Positions 33,035 to 41,643 of a DNA stretch of 64,000 nt are shown piece by piece. Location of the stretch: assembly GCA_024743215.1 (NCBI GenBank), contig JANSWZ010000003.1:475930-539929 (forward strand), in the 5' to 3' direction. Origin of the DNA: Alphaproteobacteria bacterium. GTDB lineage: Bacteria > Pseudomonadota > Alphaproteobacteria > Rhizobiales > GCA-2746425. Numbering within the stretch: position 1 is the first letter of the stretch; every line of letters begins with the position of its first letter. The position numbers and the translations under genes were made by a program. The notes below the pieces were generated by a model. That model worked only from the letters and a program-made list of their open reading frames with translations. It was not told where the DNA came from and searched no databases.

Positions 33035-34161
33035 CAGGCAGCTCCCATTAGGTTTTCTGATCCGGCAGTGCCCGGACTGCTGCCTGACAATTCGGGCCGC
33101 GAAATCAGCCAGTCATTGCAATAAAGCCGGGTCTGCGCCGGTTGGAAGCTCAGGTGGATTGTCTCGCCAGTCTCAGGCGGATTGTCATGTATGACGGCGC
33201 GGATGCGCGTTTCGGCAGCGACCGCCTCGACAACAATGTGGCGGCCAATATCTGCAACTTTGCGCACAATTGCCGGAATTCCAGTGGGCGTGATGGATAC
33301 ATATTCAGGGCGCACCCCAATTTGTGTGCTGTGGCTGTTGGGGGTGTCGAAACCGCCTTCCAGTGGAATGGGGAGCCCGGCAAATGTTGCAGCCTGTCCA
33401 TCCACTTTGCATGGCAGCACATTCATGCCGGGTGAGCCGATAAAGTGACCGACAAAAGTGTGCTCGGGCCGTTCAAACAAATTTACCGGAGTCCCGATCT
33501 GAACCACCTCGCCATCCTGCATGACCACAACCTTGTCTGCAAAGGTCAGTGCCTCAGTCTGGTCGTGGGTAACGTAAATCATGGTGGCGCGCACTTTGTG
33601 GTGCAGTTCCTTGAGTTTTGAGCGCAATTTCCATTTCAAATGCGGATCAATCACGGTCAATGGTTCATCAAACATCACCACATTCACATCTTCGCGCACG
33701 AGGCCGCGGCCCATTGAGATTTTCTGCTTATTGTCAGGCGACAGCCCCGCTGCCCGTGTGGAGAGCAAAGGCACGACTTCCAGCATTTCGGCAATGGCAT
33801 GGACACGGGTTTTGATGGTGCCTTCATCCACGCCGCGATTGCGCAGGGGAAAGGCAAAATTATCATAGACTGTCATCGTGTCGTAGATGACGGGAAACTG
33901 GAATACCTGGGCAATGTTGCGCGCGTCTGGTGGAAGGTCCGTTACATCTTTATCATCAAACAGAACGCGTCCATGAGAGGGTCTGGCAAGTCCGGACATG
34001 ATGTTGAGCAAAGTAGATTTGCCGCAACCGGAGGGGCCGAGCAATGCATAGGCGCCGCCATCTTCCCAGCTCAGATCGATTTCCTTTAGCGCAAAATCCT
34101 CAGGTCCCTGCGGGTTTGCCATGTAAGAATGACGAAGTTTTGAAAGTGTGATGCGTGCCAT
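33034..34161 (-). CDS. glpT: Glycerol ABC transporter ATPase with degenerate signature motif
   Basis: 375 residues from ATG 34161 (an in-frame TTG lies 15 bases upstream). Walker A GPSGCGKST (42-50), Q-loop VFQFPVIYD, Walker B VVMFDEP, and switch His199 in YVTHDQTEAL are intact, but the ABC signature is LSPDNKQK (140-147) instead of LSGGQxQ. A C-terminal TOBE/MOE-like domain follows (about 230-345). It should form a heterodimer with GlpS, which supplies the normal signature. Coupled to glpP by one-base overlap and 11 bases after glpS. Confidence 0.88.
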   Translation of the reverse strand: MARITLSKLRHSYMANPQGPEDFALKEIDLSWEDGGAYALLGPSGCGKSTLLNIMSGLARPSHGRVLFDDKDVTDLPPDARNIAQVFQFPVIYDTMTVYDNFAFPLRNRGVDEGTIKTRVHAIAEMLEVVPLLSTRAAGLSPDNKQKISMGRGLVREDVNVVMFDEPLTVIDPHLKWKLRSKLKELHHKVRATMIYVTHDQTEALTFADKVVVMQDGEVVQIGTPVNLFERPEHTFVGHFIGSPGMNVLPCKVDGQAATFAGLPIPLEGGFDTPNSHSTQIGVRPEYVSITPTGIPAIVRKVADIGRHIVVEAVAAETRIRAVIHDNPPETGETIHLSFQPAQTRLYCNDWLISRPELSGSSPGTAGSENLMGAA

Positions 34162-34172
34162 GGTCTGTTCTC

Positions 34173-35237
34173 TCAAGCCACGAGCGTGCCATCAGGCACA
34201 AAATAGAAGCAGTGGGACGGGTCCATGAAGAAGAGATGCTCCTCACCGATCTGGAAATCATGAACGCCAGAGGCCAGTGATACCCAGCTGTTGGACCGCA
34301 TGTTGAAATGGGCGCTGGAGTCCGACCCGCTCAGTTCTGTAATTTGGACCGTTCCATTCAATGGGACACTATGGCGTTCATCCTGATAGGGCAGAACATG
34401 GATCGGGCGAATGGCGACAGTGTAGGTTCCGTCAGCCATATCAGCAGCGACACCCTGTAATGGCCAGGATGTATCGGCATCCAGTCTTGCAAGGCTGCCT
34501 TCTTTGGTGATCTGCGCGGTGTTGATTGGCGGATCGGAAAAGACCTGGGCGGATTTCAGATTGCTTGGATTGCGATAGATGTCGGCGGTCTTGCCAAATT
34601 GGGTGACCTGACCATCATGCATGAGACCGGTGTAGCCGCCAAGAAGCAAGGCCTCCTCAGGCTCTGATGTGGCATAGACCACGACCGCTCCGCGCCCGGC
34701 AAACAGTTCAGGCAATTGATCGCGCAGTTCTTCGCGCAGCTTGTAATCCAGATTGGCCAGCGGTTCGTCCAGAAAGACTGCGGTGCTGTCTTTGGCAATT
34801 GCGCGGGCCAGAGCTGTGCGTTGTTGCTGCCCGCCCGATAGTTCATGTGGACGCCGTTGAAGCATGGGTTTCAACTGCAGAATGGTAGCCGCTTCTTCAA
34901 CGCGATCTGCGATTTCGGTCTTGTTCATGCCTGCAACCCGCAATGGGGAGGCAATGTTGTCGTAGACCGTCATGTGCGGATAGTTCACGAAGAACTGGTG
35001 CACCAGACTGATCTTGCGTTTTTGGGTTGTCAGTTTCGTTACATCCTGGCCGTTCATGAGAACAGTACCGGATGCAATGGGATCAAGACCCGCCATCATT
35101 TTGATGAGTGATGTTTTGCCGGACCCTGTTTCACCCAGAAGCACATTAAAGTGGCCGGGTTCCAGAACAAGGCTGGTTGGCTTGATGTGTGTGACACCGG
35201 CGACTTTCTTGACGATGTCTTTGGTTTCTAATGTCAT
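34173..35237 (-). CDS. glpS: Glycerol ABC transporter ATPase lacking the switch histidine
   Basis: 354 residues. Walker A GETGSGKT (35-42), Q-loop LVHQFFVNYP, intact signature LSGGQQQR (133-140) and Walker B VFLDEPLANLD, but the H-loop reads YATSEPEEA, with Ser191 where the catalytic histidine belongs. C-terminal TOBE-like domain. GlpS and GlpT therefore complement each other: GlpT Walker A/His with GlpS signature forms one normal ATP site, and the other composite site is defective. First ATPase gene after the glpV hairpin. Confidence 0.88.
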   Translation of the reverse strand: MTLETKDIVKKVAGVTHIKPTSLVLEPGHFNVLLGETGSGKTSLIKMMAGLDPIASGTVLMNGQDVTKLTTQKRKISLVHQFFVNYPHMTVYDNIASPLRVAGMNKTEIADRVEEAATILQLKPMLQRRPHELSGGQQQRTALARAIAKDSTAVFLDEPLANLDYKLREELRDQLPELFAGRGAVVVYATSEPEEALLLGGYTGLMHDGQVTQFGKTADIYRNPSNLKSAQVFSDPPINTAQITKEGSLARLDADTSWPLQGVAADMADGTYTVAIRPIHVLPYQDERHSVPLNGTVQITELSGSDSSAHFNMRSNSWVSLASGVHDFQIGEEHLFFMDPSHCFYFVPDGTLVA

Positions 35238-35288
35238 GAGAACAGATCAGCCAATGAGAGCAATGGAATTTGTGTGGCTCGCCAGGAT

Positions 35289-35314
35289 CCAGCCGGAGCG
35301 TGTGCTCCGGCTGG
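35289..35314 (-). promoter_or_regulatory. Intercistronic hairpin after glpV
   Basis: CCAGCCGGAGC (35289-35299) and GCTCCGGCTGG (35304-35314) form a perfect 11-bp stem with a four-base loop in the 98-base gap between glpV and glpS. No U-run follows on the minus strand, so it is more likely an mRNA-protecting 3' hairpin that raises binding-protein level than a full terminator. Confidence 0.6.
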
Positions 35315-35335
35315 TCTTGTTATTGAAGGCGAGGC

Positions 35336-37072
35336 TTAGTTGCTTGCCCAGCGAGCAACCAGTTCGTCGTAATTGACCGTTATGCCGTCAGGCTTCTCGT
35401 TGTCGAGTTTCGCTTTCGCTCCACCCTTGCCAAGCCATTCGGATTCATCCTTAGGCTCGTTCAGGCGAGGACCACAGCCACCGTAGACATTGGCGGCCAC
35501 ATCTGCGCGTTCCATCCGTGCCATGGTGATATCCATCTCTTCGGCAAGACGGTTCATGGCTTCCTGCGGCGTGAAGGCACCTGAGTTCACATCACCAATT
35601 TGCTGCCACCAGATCTGTGCCAGTTTTGGATAGTCAGGTACGTTGATGCCGGTTGGAGACCAGGCTACACGATCGGGAGAGCGATAGAACTCTACCAGGC
35701 CACCAAGATTTGGTGCACGTTCTGAGAAGGATTCGTGGTTCACCGAACTGTCACGGATGAAGGTCAGACCCACATGGGATTTCTTCACATCGACAGTTTT
35801 GGAAACAACGAACTGAGCGTAGAGCCATGCAGCTTTTGCACGATCAACAGGTGTAGATTTCAGGATCGTCCATGATCCCACATCCTGATAACCAACTTTC
35901 TGGCCTTCTTCCCAATAGGGACCATGAGGAGATGGTGCCATGCGCCACAATGGCTTGCCAGCATCATCAACTGTGTTGTTGCCTTCGGATTTCGGCTTCA
36001 CCATGTCTGCCGTGAAAGCTGTGTACCAGAAGATCTGCTGAGCGACATTGCCCTGGCTGAGAGCAGGCAAAGACTGGTAAAAGTCAAAGCTTGCAGCACC
36101 TGGAGGTGCAAAGTTACGCAGCCACTCATCCCATTTGCGGATCGCATAAACAGCCGCTGGGCCGTTTGCTGCACCACCACGGGACACAGAAGCACCGGCC
36201 GGGTTACAAGAACCGGCTTCCATGCGAATGCCCCATTCATCAATCGGCACGCCATTTGGCTCGCCTTTTGATCCGGCACCAGCCATAGACAGCCATGCAT
36301 CGGTCATGCGCCAGCCCAGATCGGGTGCGCGTTTGCCGTAATCCATGTGGCCGAAGATTTCGACACCATCGATGTTCTTCACATCTTTTGAGAAGAACTC
36401 TGCAATGTCTTCATAGGCTGACCAGTTTACTGGGACACCAAGCTCGTAGCCATATTTGGCCATGAATGCGTCTTTGTATTCCTGACGGTCGAACCAGTCT
36501 TTGCGGAACCAGTAAAGGTTTGCAAATTGCTGATCGGGCAACTGATACAGATCGCCATCAGGACCTGTCGTGAACTGAGTGCCCATGAAGTCGTCGAGAT
36601 CGAGACCAGGGTTGGTTACGTCGCTGCCTTCACCAGCCATCCAGTCTGTCAGATTGTAAGCCAACTGAAGACGGGAATGGGTGCCGATCAGATCTGAATC
36701 GTTCACATAGGCATCATACAGATTACGTTCGGTCTGCATTTGCGTTTGAACGGCCTGAACAACTTCACCTTCACCCAGGATCTGATGATTCACTTTAATT
36801 CCGGTGATTTCCTCAAAGGCTTTGGTCAGAACTTCCGATTCGTATGAATGTGTCGGAATGCCTTCGGAAAGAACATTGATTTCCATGCCTTTGAATGGCT
36901 CGGCTGCGCCGATAAACCAATCCATTTCACTCATCTGTTCAGCTTTTGACAAAGCTGATGGCTGGAATTCGGAATCGATCCATTTCTTGGCCGCAGCCGA
37001 ATCGGCGAATGCCTGTGATGAGGCGGCAATCACGGCTGACGCCGCCACTGCGCTTAGTAATATATTCCGCAT
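35336..37072 (-). CDS. glpV: Glycerol ABC transporter substrate-binding protein
   Basis: 578 residues with a signal peptide (MRNILLSAVAASAVIAASSQAFA). It belongs to the large extracellular solute-binding family 1 of CUT1 importers; conserved runs include GMEINVLSEGIPTHSYESEVLTKAFEEITGIKVNHQILGEGEVVQ, YQLPDQQFANLYWFRKDWFD and GGAANGPAAVYAIRKWDEWL. The length and the following S-T-P-Q-U genes match the rhizobial glycerol transporter. Only an AT-rich promoter region with palindromes precedes it; no glpD, glpK or glpR is adjacent, unlike the rhizobial glpDRSTPQUV locus. Confidence 0.88.
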   Translation of the reverse strand: MRNILLSAVAASAVIAASSQAFADSAAAKKWIDSEFQPSALSKAEQMSEMDWFIGAAEPFKGMEINVLSEGIPTHSYESEVLTKAFEEITGIKVNHQILGEGEVVQAVQTQMQTERNLYDAYVNDSDLIGTHSRLQLAYNLTDWMAGEGSDVTNPGLDLDDFMGTQFTTGPDGDLYQLPDQQFANLYWFRKDWFDRQEYKDAFMAKYGYELGVPVNWSAYEDIAEFFSKDVKNIDGVEIFGHMDYGKRAPDLGWRMTDAWLSMAGAGSKGEPNGVPIDEWGIRMEAGSCNPAGASVSRGGAANGPAAVYAIRKWDEWLRNFAPPGAASFDFYQSLPALSQGNVAQQIFWYTAFTADMVKPKSEGNNTVDDAGKPLWRMAPSPHGPYWEEGQKVGYQDVGSWTILKSTPVDRAKAAWLYAQFVVSKTVDVKKSHVGLTFIRDSSVNHESFSERAPNLGGLVEFYRSPDRVAWSPTGINVPDYPKLAQIWWQQIGDVNSGAFTPQEAMNRLAEEMDITMARMERADVAANVYGGCGPRLNEPKDESEWLGKGGAKAKLDNEKPDGITVNYDELVARWASN

Positions 37073-37151
37073 CTTTTTCCTCCCAAAGTTGCGTTATACC
37101 AACCTTGTGCTGGCATTGCGCAACCATCGCGGAAGCAGGGAAGAATTGTCA

Positions 37152-37217
37152 ACTAATTTCTTAGTAGATGAATTTATTTCATGTAAATTACTGATAGTAA
37201 TAATGAAATTATTTCAT
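37152..37217 (-). promoter_or_regulatory. Palindrome cluster upstream of glpV
   Basis: ATGAATTTATTTCAT (37168-37182) and ATGAAATTATTTCAT (37203-37217) are near-identical 15-base inverted repeats whose centres are 35 bases apart. A third, ACTAA-TTTC-TTAGT, is at 37152-37165. They lie 80-145 bases upstream of the glpV start in an AT-rich stretch and look like operator sites of one regulator. No regulator gene is adjacent. Confidence 0.45.
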
Positions 37218-37331
37218 TCGTAGAGTTGAACGGCAGTGCGAATTAGACTGGCTTCTGTGATGCTGGAAAGCAAGGCCGTCAATTGAACGTGTTGAAGCGG
37301 CAATTTTTTGGCTCAGAATTCAAGCTGCCAT

Positions 37332-39026
37332 TCAGGCTCGCTCATTTGGTTTCAGCCAGCCTTTGTAATGCACAAGCATTCCCGCGATCGGGAGCCTGAT
37401 CTGAACGTCAAAGTTGAAGCGTCCCTGTGTATCCTCGAATTCCATGGCCTCCAATTGAGGTGCCATTTTCAAGGGGAGGGGCAGTCTGCCAAGGTGCCAG
37501 CGGCTTATCGGCAACTGTATACATTTTCGATCTGCATGCAGATTGATTGAGAAGGAAAGCGGCCCGAAACTCTCTGTGAAATCGCCGTTTTGGGTATGCT
37601 TCATGGTGGATGAAAATGTCTGGCGATCGAAGGAGCGGGTCCAGTTTTCGCTCCGTTCGCCGTCACGCCCAATGCACCGCTCAATTGCCACTGTGACAGG
37701 CACGTCTGTCCCGGCATGTGGCAACTTCATGAAGCGTAAAATCAGCCGTGCCAACATGCTCTTGCCGTTTTCTATCTTGGCTTTGCCTTTCCAGACGGGA
37801 TGGCCGGTTGCGCTATGAAATTTCTGCAATGAGGTCGGGAGCTGTTTAAATGATGTTGGTTTTAGGAAGCTTTCAAAAATGCTGGTTTGTGTGGTGGTAT
37901 TTTGTGTGGAGGCGGTGATGTCGTAAGGCAGCCATTCATTTTGAATGTCTTCAAGGCGCAACGCTTGATCAGCCGTTCGTGCGCCAACTGGAATGCTGTT
38001 TTCCAGCAGCCGTCTCAATGCCGCAGCAGCAGGAAGAACGGGTATGAAAGGTCCATGATCCTGCTTTGCCAGAAGTGACCATTTTGCATGTGCCTGGTTG
38101 CCTGATGCATCAATGCCACTGACTTCCACCTGCATTGCGCCCTGATCGGATGTGAACAGCCGGGTGACTTTTCTGAATTGCAATAGTAGCGGGATCAGGT
38201 GGCGCGGATGGGGGACGAGACGGTGCCTGCGCAAGCGTGCAATCAGTTCCATACCCCATTGTTCCAGTTGTGATTCCAACCCCGCTGAAAAACTGACACG
38301 AGCATGGACGTTGAAACGCGGGCCGAGCGATTCCGCATCAAACGTTTCGACGGGTGAGACACGACGATTTCCAAGGCCGGATATGCGCGCCCTTTTCGAT
38401 TGTCCCCAGCCGCTAATGGTTTCCAACCGTCCGTTGCGCCATGTTGGAATGTCCGCCCCTGCGTAACTCATGATGGCGGCAATCACGGAGGCCCCAACTT
38501 CGCTTTTGCCGCCGGGCGTTATGCAGATATCAATCGTGTCGATGCGTTGCCAGTTGCGTGTCAGATCGCGGACCACGGAAGCGGACAGAGCGGGGGTTGA
38601 ACTGGCGCCTGAAAGGCCGACAACCTTGTGCTTGCGCGCTGTGTCATCAAGATGCGTATGAAAGGCTGCCAGATACTTACGGGCATCTGCCAGATCGATC
38701 AGATGCGCCCCTGATTTGAGGACAGTTTCCGCTGTATTGTAGTCAGCGGACTGGAAGGGCCCTGAGCAATCTATCACTGCAAAGGGGTTTAAATCGGCCA
38801 GGATTTCGGCCAGATTTTGCCTATGATCCAATGCAATGCCCCGTATTTGTCGGTCAGGGTGGCGTTCGCTGAGACTGTTTGACAGATCATTGGCTTTTTT
38901 CAGGCTTCTGGAGCTTAAAACAATTGCGATGTTTTCAAAACGAGTCAGATGTGTGAGCAAGCGTCTACCAAATACGCCGGTTCCTCCAATGACCAGTATC
39001 GTTGGGTTTATGATTGTCGGACTCAT
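37332..39026 (-). CDS. Saccharopine dehydrogenase-like NADP-binding protein with C-terminal DUF4166
   Basis: 564 residues from ATG 39026, eight bases after the DCC gene stop. N-terminal Rossmann fold ILVIGGTGVFGRRLLTHL and the saccharopine-dehydrogenase core (NPFAVIDCSGPFQSADY, LIDLADARKYLAAF, VVGLSGASSTPALSASVVRDL) cover about residues 8-370. Residues about 390-560 are a DUF4166 domain (FKQLPTSLQKFHSATGHPVWKGKAKIE ... NFDVQIRLPIAGMLVHYKGWL). The same DUF4166 occurs as a separate gene two positions upstream. Function unknown; not a classical lysine-pathway enzyme. Confidence 0.75.
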   Translation of the reverse strand: MSPTIINPTILVIGGTGVFGRRLLTHLTRFENIAIVLSSRSLKKANDLSNSLSERHPDRQIRGIALDHRQNLAEILADLNPFAVIDCSGPFQSADYNTAETVLKSGAHLIDLADARKYLAAFHTHLDDTARKHKVVGLSGASSTPALSASVVRDLTRNWQRIDTIDICITPGGKSEVGASVIAAIMSYAGADIPTWRNGRLETISGWGQSKRARISGLGNRRVSPVETFDAESLGPRFNVHARVSFSAGLESQLEQWGMELIARLRRHRLVPHPRHLIPLLLQFRKVTRLFTSDQGAMQVEVSGIDASGNQAHAKWSLLAKQDHGPFIPVLPAAAALRRLLENSIPVGARTADQALRLEDIQNEWLPYDITASTQNTTTQTSIFESFLKPTSFKQLPTSLQKFHSATGHPVWKGKAKIENGKSMLARLILRFMKLPHAGTDVPVTVAIERCIGRDGERSENWTRSFDRQTFSSTMKHTQNGDFTESFGPLSFSINLHADRKCIQLPISRWHLGRLPLPLKMAPQLEAMEFEDTQGRFNFDVQIRLPIAGMLVHYKGWLKPNERA

Positions 39027-39034
39027 GGAACCAA

Positions 39035-39436
39035 CTAAAGCACAAAACGGTGTTTTGTATCTGGCGTCGGTGCGCTGCATTCACTGACTTGTCCGAACCA
39101 GCGGATGCGATTCGCCGCGACCCTGTCATAGGCAAAGTCGCGCATGAATTTGGGAATGAATCGTGCATATCTGACGACAGTTGCGACACCCTTCAGGTGC
39201 CGTGAGACTGCAATGACAGCGTCCGATTTCTTCAACATTTTATCGTTTTCAAGGAATAGAAAAGTGTCGGGACAGTGCGGGTCGATTTCATATTGCTCCG
39301 CCAGGCTCTGGCCACGTGCGGACTGTACCGCGATAAATGTGATGGTCGGTGCCTTCTCGTGGCGTAAAATGTACTGTACCGAGCGGTTGCAAAGCATACA
39401 GATGCTGTCGAACAGACAGATTGCCTGATCCTGCAT
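39035..39436 (-). CDS. DCC-family thiol-disulfide protein (DUF393)
   Basis: 133 residues. The N-terminal FDSICMLCNRSVQYILRHE carries the DxxCxxC signature of the DCC family, thioredoxin-like proteins with unknown partners. PHCPDTFLFLENDKMLKKSDAVIAVSRHL is also typical. Its start at 39436 coincides with the stop of the DUF4166 gene, and it ends 8 bases before the saccharopine-dehydrogenase-like gene, so all three form one operon. Confidence 0.8.
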   Translation of the reverse strand: MQDQAICLFDSICMLCNRSVQYILRHEKAPTITFIAVQSARGQSLAEQYEIDPHCPDTFLFLENDKMLKKSDAVIAVSRHLKGVATVVRYARFIPKFMRDFAYDRVAANRIRWFGQVSECSAPTPDTKHRFVL

Positions 39437-40098
39437 TAGGAGGTGTCCTCACGATAGACGCCTTTCTGGTGGATTAATTCGCCAAGCCATGGATGGGTCA
39501 AATCCAATGTGAAGATAAATTTGCCCTCTGCCAGATCTTTATGACGGACAATCAGATCAAGTGGCACGACACAGCGCGGCAGGGGCAGAACAATGCCCAG
39601 GCATTTGAGGGCGTAACCGGCGCTTTCAAAAGCAAGGCAATCTCCATCGACGCGCGCTCTTAATCTCATGCTGACACCAAAACCGAGATATTCTTCAAGC
39701 CCGGTTGGTCCGCTGAAACGTTTTGCGGATTGGACGATTTGGGGAAAACCGCTCTTGTTGGCATAGAGTCTTGTCCATATCTGCCCGCCGGTCGCCCCGT
39801 CTTCGGTCACGCTGACGATAGAAGGTGTTCCAACATCACTTCTCAAAGGCAAGGGCGCTCCCAACAGGCGTAAGAATTGCCCAAGACCGGCGCCCCATAT
39901 GCTCTTGCGCATTTGTGTGATTTCGCCTGCATAAACGGTGCTTTCGCCGCCTTTTACAACTTTGGAAAATCTCTTTTGCACTGTCTCCGGGAGCTGTAGC
40001 CAGTCTGCTTCTGACAACAGGTTTCGGAACCGATTGTCCTGATTATCGAGTGTGTTGCGGTATTTTTTCTGCCGTATTTGATCGCTGAGTTGTTTCAT
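39436..40098 (-). CDS. Stand-alone DUF4166 domain protein
   Basis: 220 residues; the region LLSEADWLQLPETVQKRFSKVVKGGESTVYAGEITQMRKSIWG and the later GVYRE ending match DUF4166, the same domain that forms the C-terminus of the dehydrogenase-like protein two genes downstream. No signal peptide or membrane helix. Part of the same operon. Function is unknown; a lipid-binding or substrate-handing role is guesswork. Confidence 0.7.
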   Translation of the reverse strand: MKQLSDQIRQKKYRNTLDNQDNRFRNLLSEADWLQLPETVQKRFSKVVKGGESTVYAGEITQMRKSIWGAGLGQFLRLLGAPLPLRSDVGTPSIVSVTEDGATGGQIWTRLYANKSGFPQIVQSAKRFSGPTGLEEYLGFGVSMRLRARVDGDCLAFESAGYALKCLGIVLPLPRCVVPLDLIVRHKDLAEGKFIFTLDLTHPWLGELIHQKGVYREDTS

Positions 40099-40121
40099 GG
40101 CTTGTGCTCCGATCTTGTGAG

Positions 40122-40703
40122 CTAATGTTTGTCCTTAATTCTGGGGCTTTTGGGCAAATAGGCGGATATTTTTGCGCCGAGCTTCAAAAGTGTGGCGCGT
40201 CTTGCTTTTGGCAGGGACAGCATTTGATCGTACCAGCGGTCGACAGACTCGGTGAATTCCAGCATGGCCTTCAGCTTTTCCTGCTTCTCTTTGCTGATGA
40301 GGGGGTCGCCTTCAGCCTGTGAGACGCTGTCGCGCAAGGTCATCAAAGCTGGGTCAATTTCCCGAGCCTTCCGGCCCGCTGCAATACGTGCTGCGATCTC
40401 CCAAACATCGGTTTCTGCTTTGAAATGATCTCGTCGGTCTCCACGAATTGGTACGCGGTAAATGAGGGTCCAATTGAGTAATTCCTTGATTGAATTGGAG
40501 ACATTGGACCGGGCCATATGCAGTTCATCTGCAATTTGCTCGGCAGTTTGTGGCGTGTCAGCCAGATAGAGATACGCATGGATTTGGCTGACCGAACGGT
40601 TCACGCCCCATTTGCTGCCCAAATCGCCCCAATTGAGCACAAAGGTCTCGACCGCTTTGGGGAGTCGTTCTTTATTGTCGGTATTTTCTGTTATTTCTGT
40701 CAT
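40122..40703 (-). CDS. GbsR/MarR-family transcriptional regulator
   Basis: 193 residues from ATG 40703; a longer open frame upstream lacks support. The winged-helix domain reads AVETFVLNWGDLGSKWGVNRSVSQIHAYLYLADTPQTAEQIADELHMARSNVSNSIKELLNWTLIYRVPIRGDRRDHF, the hallmark of GbsR-type regulators. It heads the DUF4166-DCC-dehydrogenase operon. A palindrome lies exactly over its start codon, pointing to autorepression. Confidence 0.88.
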   Translation of the reverse strand: MTEITENTDNKERLPKAVETFVLNWGDLGSKWGVNRSVSQIHAYLYLADTPQTAEQIADELHMARSNVSNSIKELLNWTLIYRVPIRGDRRDHFKAETDVWEIAARIAAGRKAREIDPALMTLRDSVSQAEGDPLISKEKQEKLKAMLEFTESVDRWYDQMLSLPKARRATLLKLGAKISAYLPKSPRIKDKH

Positions 40704-40713
40704 AACAGAAATA
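40692..40713. promoter_or_regulatory. Candidate GbsR operator over the start codon
   Basis: TATTTCTGT (40692-40700) and ACAGAAATA (40705-40713) form a 22-base inverted repeat with 9-base arms and a CATA core that contains the ATG of the regulator gene (minus strand, 40703-40701). An additional TTTTCTGTTA copy lies just beyond. Binding here would block translation or transcription of the operon. Confidence 0.55.
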
Positions 40714-40857
40714 TAAGATCGTTCGATACATGTGTCAAATATGAATGCCTGTCGAACGCGTGACTTTGTGTTTTGGGATATGTTCAGGCGGGATGCATGC
40801 CTGCGCCAGGGCGTCAATTGCTAGCCAATGGCACGTGACATTTGGAGACGTCTCTTC

Positions 40858-41643
40858 TTACTCTGGAACCGCGCCTGCAATGTTCTGGTCGTAATCGACG
40901 ATGGAACCGGTCATTACACCTGCTTCAGGGCTGAGCATATACGCGATGAGTGAGGCCAGTTGGTCCGGCTTTACCAATTGGCCCATTGGCATGGCGGCTT
41001 CGGCTTTTTTCAACCAGTCCTCGTCGGCATCGTGCCAGATCTTTTGAATGTTGGCTTCGCCGGGTGTGTCCATCCAGCCCGCATTAATGCCGTTGCAGCG
41101 AATGCGGTCTGATCGGTGGGCGTTGGCAACATTTTTTGTAAGTGTGGACAGAGCCGCCTTTGAGGCCGAATAGGGCGCCATGAAGCTTTGACCAGCATGG
41201 GCTGACATGGACAGAATATTGACAATGCTGCCGGGGCATTTTTCTGCCAGAAGGTGTTTGATGACACCCTGCATCATGAAAAACGGACCGCGCACATTGG
41301 TATTGAAGTGGTTTTCAAACACATCCGGCGTTGTGTCTGTGATGGAACCGCGGCCCGTGTCGGCTGCTGAATTGACCAGTGCATTCACCCGACCAAGGGC
41401 GGCTATACTGCGGGCCACGAGTTTGCTGCAATCGTCGAGCTTTGAGACATCTGCCGGAATGAAGGTGCAATCAGCACCCAGCGCATTCAGTTCAGCCGCT
41501 GCCCGTTCGCCACGTGCCATGTTGCGACCACTGATGACGAGGCTGGTGGCACCTTCCTCAATCAGCCGGCGGGCAATGGCCAGGCCAAGACCCTGCGTTC
41601 CACCAGTGATCAGTGCTTTTGTGCCAGCGTTCCGGCTTGCCAT
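40858..41643 (-). CDS. Short-chain dehydrogenase/reductase (SDR)
   Basis: 261 residues. Classical SDR features: cofactor loop GGTQGLGLAIA (15-25), NSAADTGRG (the NAG position as NSA), catalytic Ser in ILSMSAHAG, and YSASK with Tyr and Lys four apart. The PDQLASLIAYMLSPEAGVMTGSIVDYDQNI ending is typical of the large SDR family. Coupled to the upstream IolG-like gene by TGATG overlap, so the two probably act on the same polyol. Confidence 0.88.
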   Translation of the reverse strand: MASRNAGTKALITGGTQGLGLAIARRLIEEGATSLVISGRNMARGERAAAELNALGADCTFIPADVSKLDDCSKLVARSIAALGRVNALVNSAADTGRGSITDTTPDVFENHFNTNVRGPFFMMQGVIKHLLAEKCPGSIVNILSMSAHAGQSFMAPYSASKAALSTLTKNVANAHRSDRIRCNGINAGWMDTPGEANIQKIWHDADEDWLKKAEAAMPMGQLVKPDQLASLIAYMLSPEAGVMTGSIVDYDQNIAGAVPE

